From: Bolinopsis microptera
Taxonomy: Eukaryota; Ctenophora; Tentaculata; Lobata; Bolinopsidae
DNA length: 64,000 nt
Assembly: GCF_026151205.1 (NCBI RefSeq)
Contig: NC_087072.1
Span: 3,119,375 to 3,183,374 of the forward strand
Direction of reading: 5' to 3'
A program made the translations under genes and the position numbers. The notes below the pieces were generated by a model that was given only the letters and a program-made list of their open reading frames with translations, did not search any database and had not been told where the DNA came from. This document shows, in pieces, positions 32,930 through 45,373 of the stretch (position 1 is the stretch's first letter; each line of letters opens with the position of its first letter).

Positions 32930-35590
32930 TGTTGGCAGCACGTGCTCCTAACACAGCACTGTGGTAGGTGCGATGGGATGAAGACACGGAGTGGACACCT
33001 GACTCTTCAATAGGAGCTGTCAAAAACACGCTCTACAGACACTGCCTGCTCATAAAAGAAGGCTTTAAAAGCGCCCAACAAGTACCGCTCCAGTCATCTT
33101 GCTAGGCAGTTGTACGACTTGGACTGTCTGTCTTGACTTTATTTACCTTCTTCTACTATTAACATGTCTTGCCTGCCGCAACCGCCCGCATTAAACGCCT
33201 CACTTCGTCATATCACTTTATTTTACAGATTATTTTTTCACTCCTAATGCTTTATTTAGAGTTGTGTCATGAAATGTTAGTCTTTTAGTTATCGAGTGGC
33301 GGCCTTTTTTAAGGAAGTTGGGCCATTTTTAGACAGTTTGCAGCTTCCTATTCTGACACATAAAAACATCTTGTCGGGTTTCTTCTGTTGGACAGACCCA
33401 GTTTGTCATCACACACACTATCCCGCCAGTTTTCACTGACTTATTCCCCAGACCCCACTACACCCCGTTAACATTTATGCTTTTTGGGTACTCTGACCAT
33501 AATTTGAATAGTACTTAATCCGCTCCCAAGTGATCAGGGAACAGCAGTCGAAGAATGTTTTGCATACAGTATATATAAATATGTTCGGATATATCGAGGA
33601 TGCATAGTTGGGCAAAAATTCGAAGAACGCGTGATACAATAAATACTTCAGATACCGGAAATTGGCTGGTTTCGCAAGTGCGGAGACTCTCTCCCGAGTT
33701 CTTGTCAACTTGAGACTCGAACTGGGAATTAGTACAGCATTTCAGCATTTCAGCTGGGATGTAGGCGGGAATACTGTACTAGAGGACACCGACCTTCGTT
33801 CGGGGTGGAGCGGCTATGTAGCTTAACTTCACAAAGGCAACCTTCCGTCCAATGGGGAACTTCTAATTTGTCGCGCTTATCTATGTCACGGTCCATCGAC
33901 TTCAATTAGGCCGACTGATTCGGTCTCTAAGTTGTAGAACGTGTTGACAAGGACGGTATTTGGAACTGCATATATTAGTTATTATGTATAACACGTATAA
34001 CTTCTGTTCCTACTAAATGGTTCACTGGCCTGCTGACAGCTTGGCGGCAGTTAAAATCTCCCCGTAAATTCAGCCCAGAATTGAACTGTCAGGGAAAACA
34101 AATATAGTTTTGTTAAAAAGATTCCCTCATAATGTAGACTAAAATAATTTCTACATAATTCGTGAGGTTGGAAATGTTGTCCCGATATTGGACTGGCACT
34201 AGAAATGTTGTCCCGACATTGGACTGACTTTTCCTGCTCAGTGCTCACATACCATCTAAAATATTAATTTACCAAAAAAATACAGCAACTCCCTAGCCTG
34301 GTAAAATGTATAATATGCACTTTTGGGTACGTGCCCCCTTTAAAACAACCTTTACCAGGTTGTACGAGCTCTTCTCATGCCTGGTCCCGCTAATGGGTTC
34401 TTGAGTGGAATTTTCGCCCCAAATTCTCCAAATACTAAGCTCCTCACCATTATCTCTACCGCTAAACTATAAAAGCTAGCATTTAGTTCTAATGAACACT
34501 AATAATGAGTCCATCTGGGGTGATATCTCAATTTGGAGGCTACTACTGGTCTACACTTTATAGCAAATGTCTTTGTATCTTCATTAACATGATACAGTCT
34601 ACAGACCACTCAGTAAGTTGAGCGGGACTGTTGCCCTAGCAACAGGCTTTGTCATTTTATCCTGCAAACTTTTTAAAGTCTGCCGGGACTGTTTCCCGGA
34701 TTACATAATTTTCTTAATTATGTTCTCAAATTTGAAAGTTTTTAGGAGACGTTCTTAGATCATGGTGTTTATTATGGAGACTATTTAACAGGGTATGTTA
34801 CCAAATATTTCCAAAATAATGAATTGATTCAATAAAAATGACGGGCCAGTGAGGAATCTCGATTCTAATTCTTGCAGATTAGCCGGAAAATAGTAATATT
34901 AGTATGTCAACTCATTCATGGTAAAGACTGGCCTCGAATCTAGGAGAATTAATGCTGCTCAAGTCTGCACATAGTCTACCGACTACTGCTAGGGGCATGA
35001 TAGTCTACATGACACAGTCTAGTTAAGCACTCTTAACCTTTTTTTGGGGTTAATTAATAATTTTACTTGTGCACCTGTGCAGTGCATGCAGTACACTAAT
35101 CTCTCATTCTCCTTCGCTTCCTCCCTTCACATATCAGTATCATGACACAGGACAGACTTGATGCCAGTTTTTTGGTAAACATGGTGATGCTGCCAGAAAT
35201 TCCGACAATACTTTGCGTCATCATCAATAGCGAGGGATGACCTAACCTCGCATTGAATGGTGTTATTATCCAAACTACCCAGTAGAATGCAGACTACTTA
35301 ACGGTACAATCCAACGTTTTTCACTTAATATAAACGAAATTGTGTCTGTTTGTGTCATAGCATGCGAGAATTACATCATTGCTTACAACGATTAACAGAG
35401 CTTCTTCTCATCAAGCAATCAGTTAAGAGCAGCAGCTGATTGCTTGAACAGCTCGATAAATGGTGTCCGCAATACTGCTGCATGCTCACCAGCACTCACC
35501 AGCACTCACCTCACAGTCTCGTTATCCACAGCTCCCAGCACACCAACAGCACTCTCCTACACCAGTAACCAGTAACCACCGGTAACACTG
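32930..35590. other. Mostly gene-free stretch
   Basis: A possible core promoter (CTTTAAAAGC near 33063 with CCAGTCATC about 30 bp on) precedes a 27-codon frame at 33164, but nothing confirms it. A minus-strand tRNA-like stretch near 34915-34990 has GATTCGAGGCC (B-box-like) but poor stems. No other features are supported. Confidence 0.3.
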
Positions 35591-35696
35591 GCCACAGTGT
35601 CCAGTAATAACTAACATTAAGCCTCCTCCCCCTCCCACCGGCCTGTTAAAGTTAGTAAACCAATATCAGTGTGCAGTGTGATAGCCCGCAGAGAGT

Positions 35697-35762
35697 GGTG
35701 AGGTGGTATGTGAGGGTGGTATGTGTGGTGAGGTGGTATGTGAGGGTGGTATGTGTGGAGAT
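35697..35762. repeat. Short GAGGTGGTATGTG tandem repeat
   Basis: About two and a half copies of a 29-bp unit containing GAGGTGGTATGTGAGGGTGG. The HTYHPHIPP-like reverse frame is caused by it. Confidence 0.8.
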
Positions 35763-35909
35763 AGTGGTGGAGATTAGCTCCGCGATAGAACGGGACGTCT
35801 AGAAATAAGCAGTGAAATGAGGACGGATCACACAGAGAGCAATATAAGCTATGCTTCTTATGAGCGATGTGTAACCAATGGCACCCCTCTCCCGCCCACC
35901 CAGCCACAC

Positions 35910-38900
35910 TCGCCTCCTGGCAAATTTAATTAAATTCTGCCTGCTTTCCACAGCGACACGTGCATTTCAACGCGACTCACGTTTTATCTTCTAGTGGCAA
36001 TCTGCTGAGCTGACGCTTGTTTAAAGCTAATTGGATAGCTTTTTGTAACCCATTCTATTGTGTTGTTTAATTAATTACCTTGGAAATCGAATATCGAGTA
36101 GTTACAGACGAAAAGCTGACCATTAAACTTCGAATTCCTCTTTGTGACACACACTTTTGAGAAGGGATAGTAAAGTATAGCCTTTGCTTTCTTGATCATA
36201 TAATAACAAATCGGAAAATTAGTACAGATATGAAATGCCAATATATTTTATTGCCAAATGGCAGGTTGCTTTCTTGATCATATCACAAACCGGAAAGAAA
36301 ATGGTCACATTTTTATTGCCAAATCTCAGGTTAATGAATTTAATAAAGGGGCCTGATAATATAGGGACAGTTCTTTTTTGTACGGGTTTGAAATTAATGA
36401 GAGATATCAGAGATTGTATCATCGGACATCTAACATTTCGATTTATTGGTCATTTTTATTGAAAGAAACATCGTCAACTCGAGGGCTGGGAAAGGTTCAG
36501 ACATTTACCTTCGGCTCTTTGGGCGAATCATAAAATAAGAATTTTAAAATGCACGTGTTCGAGAAATTTCGAATTATTATTTCTAAGAGAAGGTACCACT
36601 TCCTGGGGGACAAAATGCTTTTTCGGCAAAAATCAAAGAAAAACTTAATATCCTTTTGTTTAATATCATAACTCATAACCACCGTTAAATATGGTTATAT
36701 TTCAAGTTCTAGATTATGGCCCTAACCAAATCATGTATGTGACATTAAAAATTTGCAATCCTTTTGTCGATTTTGCCGATTCCACAGATAAGATATGTTT
36801 ATCAGATTTCTGGCTGCTTTGATATTATTTTGTTGGCGGTACCTGCTGCCAACTTGTCTATCTTTATAATCTTGATAGATTTTCAATAAATGTGGCTACA
36901 TAATCTTTAATCCCGGATCAACTCCAATACCGTCATCAGCATTTCAAGCCAACTCGTCAGTATTCCCAACCTCACCCGTCATTCAAACTAGACGGCGTTT
37001 AAACCTGTTTTAATATTGTGCGGAGAGAGTTCACCGTAAAGTACAGAGCCAGTCTTGAAATCTGACAGAGCCAGTCCTGGAATGGGTGTGAGTGCTAATT
37101 AATGGTGCCAAGTATCCCAGTAAGATGGGACTGGTTGCTGAGTCAGGGTGCCAGTCATCTCCAAACTTGACTGGCTTCGCACATATCTCAGGTTCATTAT
37201 CCTTGCTGGCGGCCATACTGCTAAAAGCATTCAATAAAACACATCTCAAAATACCTAGCATTCTTTAGATTCGGCGGTGAACAACAAGTCTTTCCTCTTT
37301 TTAATTCATTAATTGGAAACTCTTCCGGCTCGAAGTGAGTGGCTGAGATATTTGGGGATGAGAGCATCCACTGAAATTGGAGCTAATTATCGGGGGTTCC
37401 ATCATCTGATTGAACACGATAATAAAATTGGCAACCTTCTTCCAAATATAAACAAGTTTCAGGAGTGGCTAGTCTCACAAACTTCGTGGAGTGTTTTTCA
37501 GGAGTGGCGTGTTTGTTAGGTCGTACGATAGGACATTGGACATCTTCATTTTAAAGGTTTCTCTTTGATAAAGCGCATGTTGATCTTAGAGTAAAAGTCG
37601 AGCAAGTTATTTACAACAACATTGCACACATCCCCACCAAGATACAGCAAGCCTGCATGAAACATGTGTTATTATTTGCGACTCAGCCAGCCGTGACCAC
37701 TTGTTTACTTTATTGATCTCTCTCTCTCTTTCTCTCTCTTTCTCTCCCCCGGCATTTTTTCAAGTGTAAACTTTTGCTAAAGTCGTTTGTCCGCGCTGGA
37801 GGTGTTCATTCCCATTCATTTTCAAGTCTCTAATGTGTTATTTTATTGTGTCGTTAGTGTCTTCACACATGCAAAAGCTAAATATAAACGTGCCAATGAC
37901 CAATATCTCGGATCTACTAGTCTATTCTAGCTGCATTCAAGTTTTGGTTAGGTTTGATGACCAGTCATAGCCCTCCAGTCGTAGCCTTCTTGTTAATTAG
38001 CAGAATATCTTATTTCAGATTATTTGTTAAATTTTTCTACTGTTATAAAATTTGATAGGAAAGCCGCTCTGACATCGGCAAATTAGTATTTCCCTTGATT
38101 TCTTTTGTCAATGTGAACGGGATATAAGATATAAACTGTTCTCTTTCATTTCACCTGTAAAACAAGATAATTGGAGGTACCGCTGTACCTGAGGTGGAGA
38201 GTTCGAAACACAAATCCCTGTCATCAAGGTCTTTGGCCTCCTACTACTATGTCATCCGGTAGCAGCTTTCGCCAGGATTTTTGATGCCCACATAATTATA
38301 ATGCCAGAAATTTCATGATTAGAATATTTGGGAGGTCTCCTAATAGAATGTTGATAAGTTACAAGTATCTGCCAATGAGTTGGAAAAAGGCCAGGTGTTA
38401 CTTCCAACTGGGCAGTGTCTTGGAGCTGCAGTATAGCCCGGCCACCTGCACTCTACTCTTTCTTTGTACTACTACAAACTATACTGATGATGTCATTTTC
38501 AACCCTCACCTGTCCCCTGCACAACACAGCTAACTGTCTCCTCCGCATAACTTGGCTGGGACCCTAAAATTCCGGATCTATGGATCTGGTGCTATAGTGG
38601 TCAATATACTGCCTCTTATTTACTTTCACGCAACTTTCTTCTTTCTACACGATTTTTGTACTTGCTATCCGGAGTCTCTCTCTCTTTCTCTGACGTACAT
38701 TCGCAATGTTTCTTTATCGTTACGACGATGTTTCGTTCAAATTGGTTTTAATTAATCGCTTACCGCATTCCTGGGCACGTAATCAGCCTGGTACCTAAAC
38801 ACATTTGTGTCATGTCTTGATACAATTTAGGGTCGTTACCCGATATCTTGCAATCTAATTAGAGACAATTTGAAACATTTTAAAACTAATTTCCCCTGTA

Positions 38901-39740
38901 TAACATGCCATTTGTGGGTTTTTACTAAAACAAGCTGACAAACTGACAGACAAACTGACAGACAGGCGAGCAGGCGGTGCGGCAGACAGGCAGACACGCG
39001 ATGTACGGTGTATCTCGTGTGAGTTAAAGAGCAGAGTATTGGGTATCTTGTGTTGCAAGCCAGTGTGTATCTGTCACGTGATGAGGTCGTATCCTGTATT
39101 GTCATGTGTTGCACAACACGTGCAACTTGATACACGTGGCCGCTGCCCTACTCTTATCTAATTTGTGTTGTCGCTTCACTCGCACTGCACTCACACTCCC
39201 CAGTACTTACCTCGGCCGCCATTTCAATCTTTTCCCTTTCTCCTTATCTGATAACTTTGTCAATTTGTGACGAAGGATAGGAAGTGCCATCGTCGTGGCA
39301 TCGCGGCCGTTACACCTCAGTGGATATAAATGCATTTTTGTTTCATTATGGTGCATATGTCTTGCTTTCGTTTTGAAGCGCACCAAAGCTTATCAGAGCG
39401 ATACGGGTGCAGTTATTGAATTACTTTGTGGCAAATATTGCTGCGTGCTGGTCACGCTTAAGAGATTTGTTTGCGTCATTTTGATAATTGGGTACAAGTC
39501 TAGTACGTAAACAGTTAGGCTGGGTCGTTAGGCTCCAATTTGCCATTTAACAAGCCCTAACAGCACACGCCCTACGGTTAAATCGTACATCTTTTTTAAC
39601 GAGCTGTAATTGACAAGCCCTTCCTACAAAAACCGCAGATTTAAATTCGGTGACGATAAACTTGTCTCGTTCACCTTTGAGTGGTTTTATTTGTGATCAT
39701 AGATCTTGAATGGCCGAGTGTGAGTTTTAATTTTTACCAT
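35910..39740. other. Gene-free stretch
   Basis: It includes a (TC)n tract (37718-37748), a GACAGACAAACT mini-repeat (38936-38965) and CACGTG sites at about 35956, 36552, 39075, 39117 and 39133. Open frames near 36235, 37313 and 38315 lack splice or motif support. Confidence 0.3.
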
Positions 39741-39758
39741 TGCAGTGTTTAGTAGGGA

Positions 39759-39955
39759 GCATCAAGGCTGATCTCGACAGACAAAGTGAAACAAGGCAAA
39801 TAACTGGTGACAACCAAATGAAAATAATCGACGTTTCGGCATTCGTCGCAATCTTAGTAAAAGGCCAATTTCTGCCGAAACGTCGATTATTTTCATTTGG
39901 TTTTCATCGGTTATTTGCCTTGTTTCACTTTGTCTGTCGAGATCAGCCGTGATGC
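39759..39955. repeat. 83-bp foldback, Penelope/hammerhead-like ends
   Basis: The arm at 39759-39841 is the inverted copy of the arm at 39873-39955, with only about four mismatches in 83 bp around a 31-bp spacer. Both arms end at the centre in ATCGACGTTTCGGCA, whose reverse (GCCGAAACGTCGAT) matches the GAAAC-GTC part of hammerhead ribozymes found in Penelope-like elements and related retrotransposons. The upstream CUGAUGA core is degenerate (CTTAGTAA on plus, GCGACGA on minus). Activity is therefore doubtful. The two mirror-image open frames over the arms are artefacts of the inversion. Confidence 0.7.
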
Positions 39956-39959
39956 CGCC

Positions 39960-42860
39960 TGCAAACAATGTTATTTGTGATCACAAATCTCTCTCTCTCT
40001 CTCTCTCCTCGTTTTCTCACACTCGGCTCAGACCCCCCTCGCTTTTATCAGATTAGTGTTATCTTGTGTTTACCAACACGGTAAACACCAATTATCCTCG
40101 TATCATGTTATACTGCCATGTTCCGTGTTCACCGAGAGCACTTATTCGAGGAATTTGTGCGTGATGTTGAATAGAGATGGTGATCGCTGTAATTTTAAAT
40201 GTTTTAGTCATAGAATCAGCTCTGCATGCTGATCATGAATATTTGCTCTATTTTTAGCTTTTTAGGTCCTACTTCTAAATTTAGGGTTAACTTCAATCCC
40301 AAATATAGAATCTACTTTTGGTAGATCATATTGCGTAGTAGTAGGTTTTTAACTTGATAAGTATCGGACTTATATTTATATATTTATAATTGGGAAGTTT
40401 GAATTCCAGTGGGGAAGTTTAAATTCCGCTGGTGGAAGTGTTGAAAGTGAGAAGGTGCTAGTGGTATATTTAGCAGTGGGGTTAACGGGAGATTTAGCCG
40501 CCGAGAACAGTGTTGATGTGTGAACCACGTGACGAGGGAGATGAGCCGTGTGCATTCTGTTGTCTGTACAAAGCTCCGCAGCCTTGTCAGTTGGTAGCGC
40601 TTTGCTTTAAAATATCCCGCATTTAAAAGACTAAGAGCCACGTACTTGCCGCAACGACTCTCACTACAGAGCTGAAGTGCTTACTTCAGTAGAATTCACA
40701 TTACACCGGCCCGAAGTGAAAAGAGAACCAACGTGCCGATTTGTGTTCGCTCTTTGAGCTTGCCGCTGTTCTGATACAAGTTTATAATTAACGAGAAAAT
40801 GATTTTCACGTGGCAGTGAGCTGAGCTGATGTTAATAACGGTTGAAGAGAGAGAGATGTGGCTGTGGAAGGTCCCTCTTAGTGGCGGGTGGAATTACGGC
40901 TGTTCATTATCTACCATTACTGAGATTGGGAGAATAGCCTGCCGCAAGGTGTCTTGTACTAGCGGGTCCCTATCAAGCCTATCTCGTGCAGCTGCCTAAT
41001 ACAATGACACGTGAACTGTGCTTGTAAACCCGCTGAACACTCTAATATTCCATCTACTTCTGGCATTCATTAGTTTTCCTTTCCCTAAATTTTCATCGCT
41101 TATTTCTCGTTAAAGGACCCACTGGAAAGTTATAAAGTCGCGGAATCTTCTTAGATCTCTCAGTGCAACATTGAATTTCTCAAGTTTGTTTCGTTTCAAA
41201 CACCCAGCTACCCTGGCTCACTAAATATAACAAGGATTCAAATAGGACCCGTAATTTTTATTGTTAGGAATAATATACCCTGCGGATGCCTTATTTGATT
41301 GGCCTTAAGAGTTCCTATTGGCGGAGGTGGTACTAAGTCAAGGAGAGAGCTCAGAGCTCTGATCTTTTAAAATAGTGAGGTAGTTAGTGTGCGCTTCTCT
41401 CAGTTACTAATCGTCCCTAACTCATGCTTTTTAAAAGTCGCACCTGTTTTTACAGGCGTGGGAGAGTCAGTTTGAGGTCAAACCCCCTTTCTTTAAAGTC
41501 CGGTGACTACTGTTGGGCTCAGTGCTGACTTCTGTTGGAGCCGGTGTTTAGGTGTGTGCTGTGGCAAGGGTTGTACTTCAAATCCTAACTCACGTGGTGT
41601 GCTGTGATCAAGTCACGTAACCCTCTTCACCAATCACCTGGTCACTGTCTGCCTTACTTTTCTGTTCGCTCCCGGAGGTGTGATCCTGTGACCTGGTCTT
41701 GCTCTATTTCTAGTCCTCACACCTGATCATGTGCTACCATAAGCCGGACCTCAAAGGGACCAACTCTTGATAACAAACCTCTTTCTCTACTTAGAACTTG
41801 TATTCTAAGACAGCTGCGGGAACTAATAGATGGATGAATGAGCTACTATATAGTGCTCAAACATAAGTCAAAGATACAAATATGGTGCCACTTGGGATGG
41901 TGCCACTTGGGATGGTGCCGCTTGTGTTAGAGAGCCGCTTCTTGTCTACAATTGCACCGTGCATTAACATCTAGCCCCGGTCTATCTTGATATGTGAGGT
42001 GTATCCTTTACCTTTATAGTTAATTGTACTGGCCCGGAAACAGCACAAGACAGCCTCTCGTCTGATTGGACCACCGTGGTTTTGTTGGCATTTTTCAACA
42101 CTCAAATGTATATTTAGTACATAGTTCTTTTGGCACGATATCTAGGTACTTCTTTCTCTCTCTCAGCTCGGAACATTGAGGGTCAGCGGTCACTTGGTCA
42201 CTTGTGCAGTACTGCCCGAAACGGCTTGAGACTCAAATTGTTGCAGATAAAACAGTACGGCGTTGTTTTATTGAATTGTTTGTTTCAAGCTTTTCCTCAT
42301 TGATGTACTCCTGCACAATCGATATGCATATCGAATATCGACTTTGTTTAATAACTCCATACTGATACAATGAATGTTGCTAAAACAAAAGTACGTAAAA
42401 GTGTTACGTTCGTTAAGGTCCTCTGAGCGTTAGGGTCCACCCTTAAAAACCGCAGGAGATACACGAGACTGAGTACAGTGCCCTCAAAGGAGATACTGGC
42501 TCAGCATTGTGCCATGTTATATCTCTTTTGAATCTCTCATTACCCAATTAACTTTTCAGAGATTTGATATCGAGTTTCGTCCTTCTTAACCTTTCAGACG
42601 GCAGATGTTGCCTGTGCAGACCTGTTACAAATCCATGTTTACGTTTAAACACAATACAGCCTAGCTTCCTTTTTAAATGCCCTGTTTTTCTTACATGTTT
42701 TGCTGAGTGAGTCGGACTTGTTAGCCATGTGCCGCCACGGCAGTGCTCCGACTTTTATGTTATTTTACTTACATGGCTGGACACGTGTAGTGAGCCGTCA
42801 AAGGGAGATTGTATGCATAACGAGATCCTGTCCGTTCCAGCCTCCTACTTTTACTATTTT
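39960..42860. other. Gene-free stretch
   Basis: It holds a (CT)n tract (39989-40007), a 17-bp triplicate TGGTGCCACTTGGGA at about 41884-41930, and CACGTG at about 40527, 40807, 41009, 41591 and 42782. No gene is supported. Confidence 0.3.
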
Positions 42861-42867
42861 CTCTCCG

Positions 42868-42960
42868 GGCGTATAAAAGCAAGCCCGTCTCGGGCCCCCT
42901 TATTTCGCTACAGTCGCTATTTCAAGTCGTCCAACTGAGCTCTGTTTACGTCAGTGGTGG
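42868..42960 (+). promoter_or_regulatory. Candidate TATA core promoter
   Basis: GGGCGTATAAAAGCAAG gives a consensus TATA box at about 42871-42878. A possible initiator (CTACAGTCGC) lies about 35-40 bp downstream. A possible donor TGGTG|GTAACC follows near 42960. No ATG-bearing exon is adjacent, so it may serve a non-coding first exon spliced to the P450 gene 2.4 kb downstream. Confidence 0.35.
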
Positions 42961-43944
42961 TAACCCCTTTGTCTGAAATTGTTCCGAGGGAATTGGGCAA
43001 ACATTTGGGGTGAGAGGAGTTGGAGTTCCCAAGGGATTTGAAACTTGTGTTGAGTTATAAACATTCATGATTCAACCTTGTTGCTATGTAGCGTTAGAAC
43101 TCCGAGAGACCTAGTTTAGAGGTACATGAGGTTTGTAACTAGCAAATATCCAATTTTTTACAGCGCAGGTTTAATCAACTTAGGTTGTTTAGTAATGGTG
43201 ATCCACCCTGTTTTTGTGGGTGTTCCTACATTTACTTAGACTTGTTATTCACATCTAAACAATGTCTGACCTCACATTAGAATTTCCCTGTTCGTTGTAA
43301 AGTTGTCCTGAACCAGTCCGAGTTATAAATCTGATCATCGCTGCCATGAAATCCACTTTTGACTTTTTGGTAATTGTGTTAGAAAACGTGACACTACAAG
43401 GACATTGCCAGATGAGTTGTTATTTTGTGTTCTAGATGTCGGAGCCTGCCTAGCTAGAGCTAATATCCGCTCTCATTTGTCAATCCTCGGATCCACATGT
43501 CAAATCCACATGTCACAATGTTTGTCCACATTTGTCACATTTTTACCCAATCTAATATCTAGTGATCGCTAATCGTCCTTTTGCTGTCGAGCACAGACTA
43601 GCTCTTGAGCTGGTGTGATACAAGCCTCCGGCCTCCACTCCCCACTTTATGTGTCATGTTTCTTTGGGTTGCTTTTTTGAAATTACCCCGTGCTAATGGA
43701 GTTTAAAGTATGGGAAATTCCTTGAAACCCCTCCTCATGACGTCCATTAAATTTCATTTCATGTTTTGTAATTATGAGGGTCAGTGCGAGATTGTTCCCA
43801 AGAACTACTGCCGCATTATTTTCGAAATGTGCAGTGCCCGTTCCTTTCTAGAACCTACTTCGCTTTTCCTGTTGCAATTTTGACTAATGAACTTTCTTTA
43901 ACTGATACCATTTTAATCATTATCTCTGAAGAACGGATGGTCAT

Positions 43945-44001
43945 TGGTAACTGTTCCTTGGTAACTGTTTCCTTGGTAACTGTTCATTGGTAACTGTCCC
44001 T
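43945..44001. repeat. GGTAACTG tandem repeat
   Basis: Four imperfect 14-17-bp copies of TTGGTAACTGTTCC. Function is unknown. Confidence 0.7.
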
Positions 44002-44102
44002 TTAACCTGTTCGTGACTTGAATTGCGAAACTAACACTTCTCATTATTTGCCAACTGTCAGTACAATCTGTACGGTTATTTCGGGGAGGCACAGGTCAGT
44101 AA

Positions 44103-44445
44103 CACGTGTAGTAAGAAAGGCTGACTTAGTAAAGATAGTGTTTAACTCGCGGGCTGGAGAACACGTGTAGACAGTCTTTACTAGTAAACTTAATAGTAAA
44201 GATAATGTTTAACTTAAACCTAACGAGGCAGGACGGGTTTGAATTGATAACACGTGTAGTTGTAATAGTGTTTATGCTCCGTGAGTCACAGACACGTGGG
44301 CGAGGTTCGGAAATCGCAGCTCTCCTACTCACATGTGAAATATAATTTATTAAGGTAATAGGATTACTCAAGTAGTTGTAAAGGTATTTATTTTCCTAAC
44401 GACGTTAAATAATTGTTTTTAGAAGATAGGCACGTGAGGCACGTG
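44103..44445. promoter_or_regulatory. CACGTG cluster upstream of P450 (6 sites)
   Basis: CACGTG occurs at 44103, 44162, 44251, 44293, 44431 and 44440. Three sites share the longer context AACACGTGTAG. The cluster ends about 170 bp before the CCAAT/TATA promoter candidate at 44588-44650. It is therefore placed to act as an upstream regulatory element for the P450 gene, through bHLH-type factors. Placement and density are seen; function is inferred. Confidence 0.45.
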
Positions 44446-44587
44446 GCCGTTGAAGAACTTGAAACATGTCAAAAGAACTGAACCACTAATTACAGTTCAT
44501 TCCAATCCATCTGCCGACCCCAAATGAACCCTCTTTAAAAATTGCCATCATGTGTCAAGCGGGGAGGAAGGCTGCGCTCTCCACCTG

Positions 44588-44652
44588 AGCCAATGTGTCA
44601 TTAAAACTACTACTAGTATAAAGGTAACCTCCACTAGCCCTAGACTCAGTGT
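44588..44652 (+). promoter_or_regulatory. P450 promoter candidate (CCAAT, TATA, initiator)
   Basis: GCCAATG lies at about 44589-44595, TATAAAGG starts at 44617, and an initiator-like CTCAGTG lies at about 44645-44651, roughly 30 bp after the TATA box. This spacing is canonical. The P450 ATG at 45374 sits 13 bp after an acceptor (TTTCCTCAG ending at 45360), so a 5' UTR intron is likely. A possible donor near 44677 (GGGG|GTACCG) would give a short non-coding first exon. Confidence 0.5.
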
Positions 44653-45373
44653 TCGTTGCATGGTTCCTGATACGGGGGTACCGGTCTGTGATATAGCGCA
44701 CTCAGCCCCCCGCACTTGCTGATATTAGCTTATTGATTTAACGCTCCTGCTGCAGTGCATATGTTATGGCTAAGGATATATCAGGGCAACCCGTTAATCA
44801 TTTTATTTAATGTATTTTAGCTGTATAGACACTGTTAACATTGTCGCCGCATTGCCTGCCCTCTCTGTCCAAACCCGGCACTCTTCAGTCATCCGCTGTT
44901 TTATACTTGAAATGTCGGTTTTACTTGAAATGTCGGCTCTCGTGTCTGTCTCTCAAATCTTAGTAATGGGATTTGAGGAATTTGAGACCAGATATTAGGT
45001 GATGGTGAGAGTGAAATTGTTTAGTTTGACTTTTGCGATATCGGTTATACCTTCTAACTCCTCCCTGCTACTATTTATACAGTGTTTAAGTGACGCTAGT
45101 GTTGTGAGAGGGTGGCGAATATTTGTGTTGGAAGAACTGAAATAACGCTTAAAATAAGCTTTGTACAGCATATGTTGCTTCATAAGACTTATATAAATCT
45201 GGCCACTGCAAACATTTTGCACCCCCGTCTCCAGTCCTCCTACATCGATATTTTAAAGAAAATATGCGTCACTTCCCCTTTGGCTACCGCCATCTATTTT
45301 TGCTGCTGCTTTTTTACAGCCCAGTATTACTGTCCAGCACTAACGTCTTACTTTCCTCAGTTTAGGATAAGAT

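Noticed and set aside
34915-34990. Second tRNA-like stretch (minus strand)
   Set aside because: It has a B-box-like GATTCGAGGCC but no convincing cloverleaf. Too weak to list as an RNA gene.
35617-35907. HTYHPHIPPHH-rich minus-strand frame
   Set aside because: The histidine/proline periodicity comes from a short GAGGTGGTATGTG tandem repeat.
39740-39968. Two mirror-image ORFs with nearly the same protein
   Set aside because: They arise because the two arms of an 83-bp inverted repeat are read on opposite strands. No start, splice or domain support.
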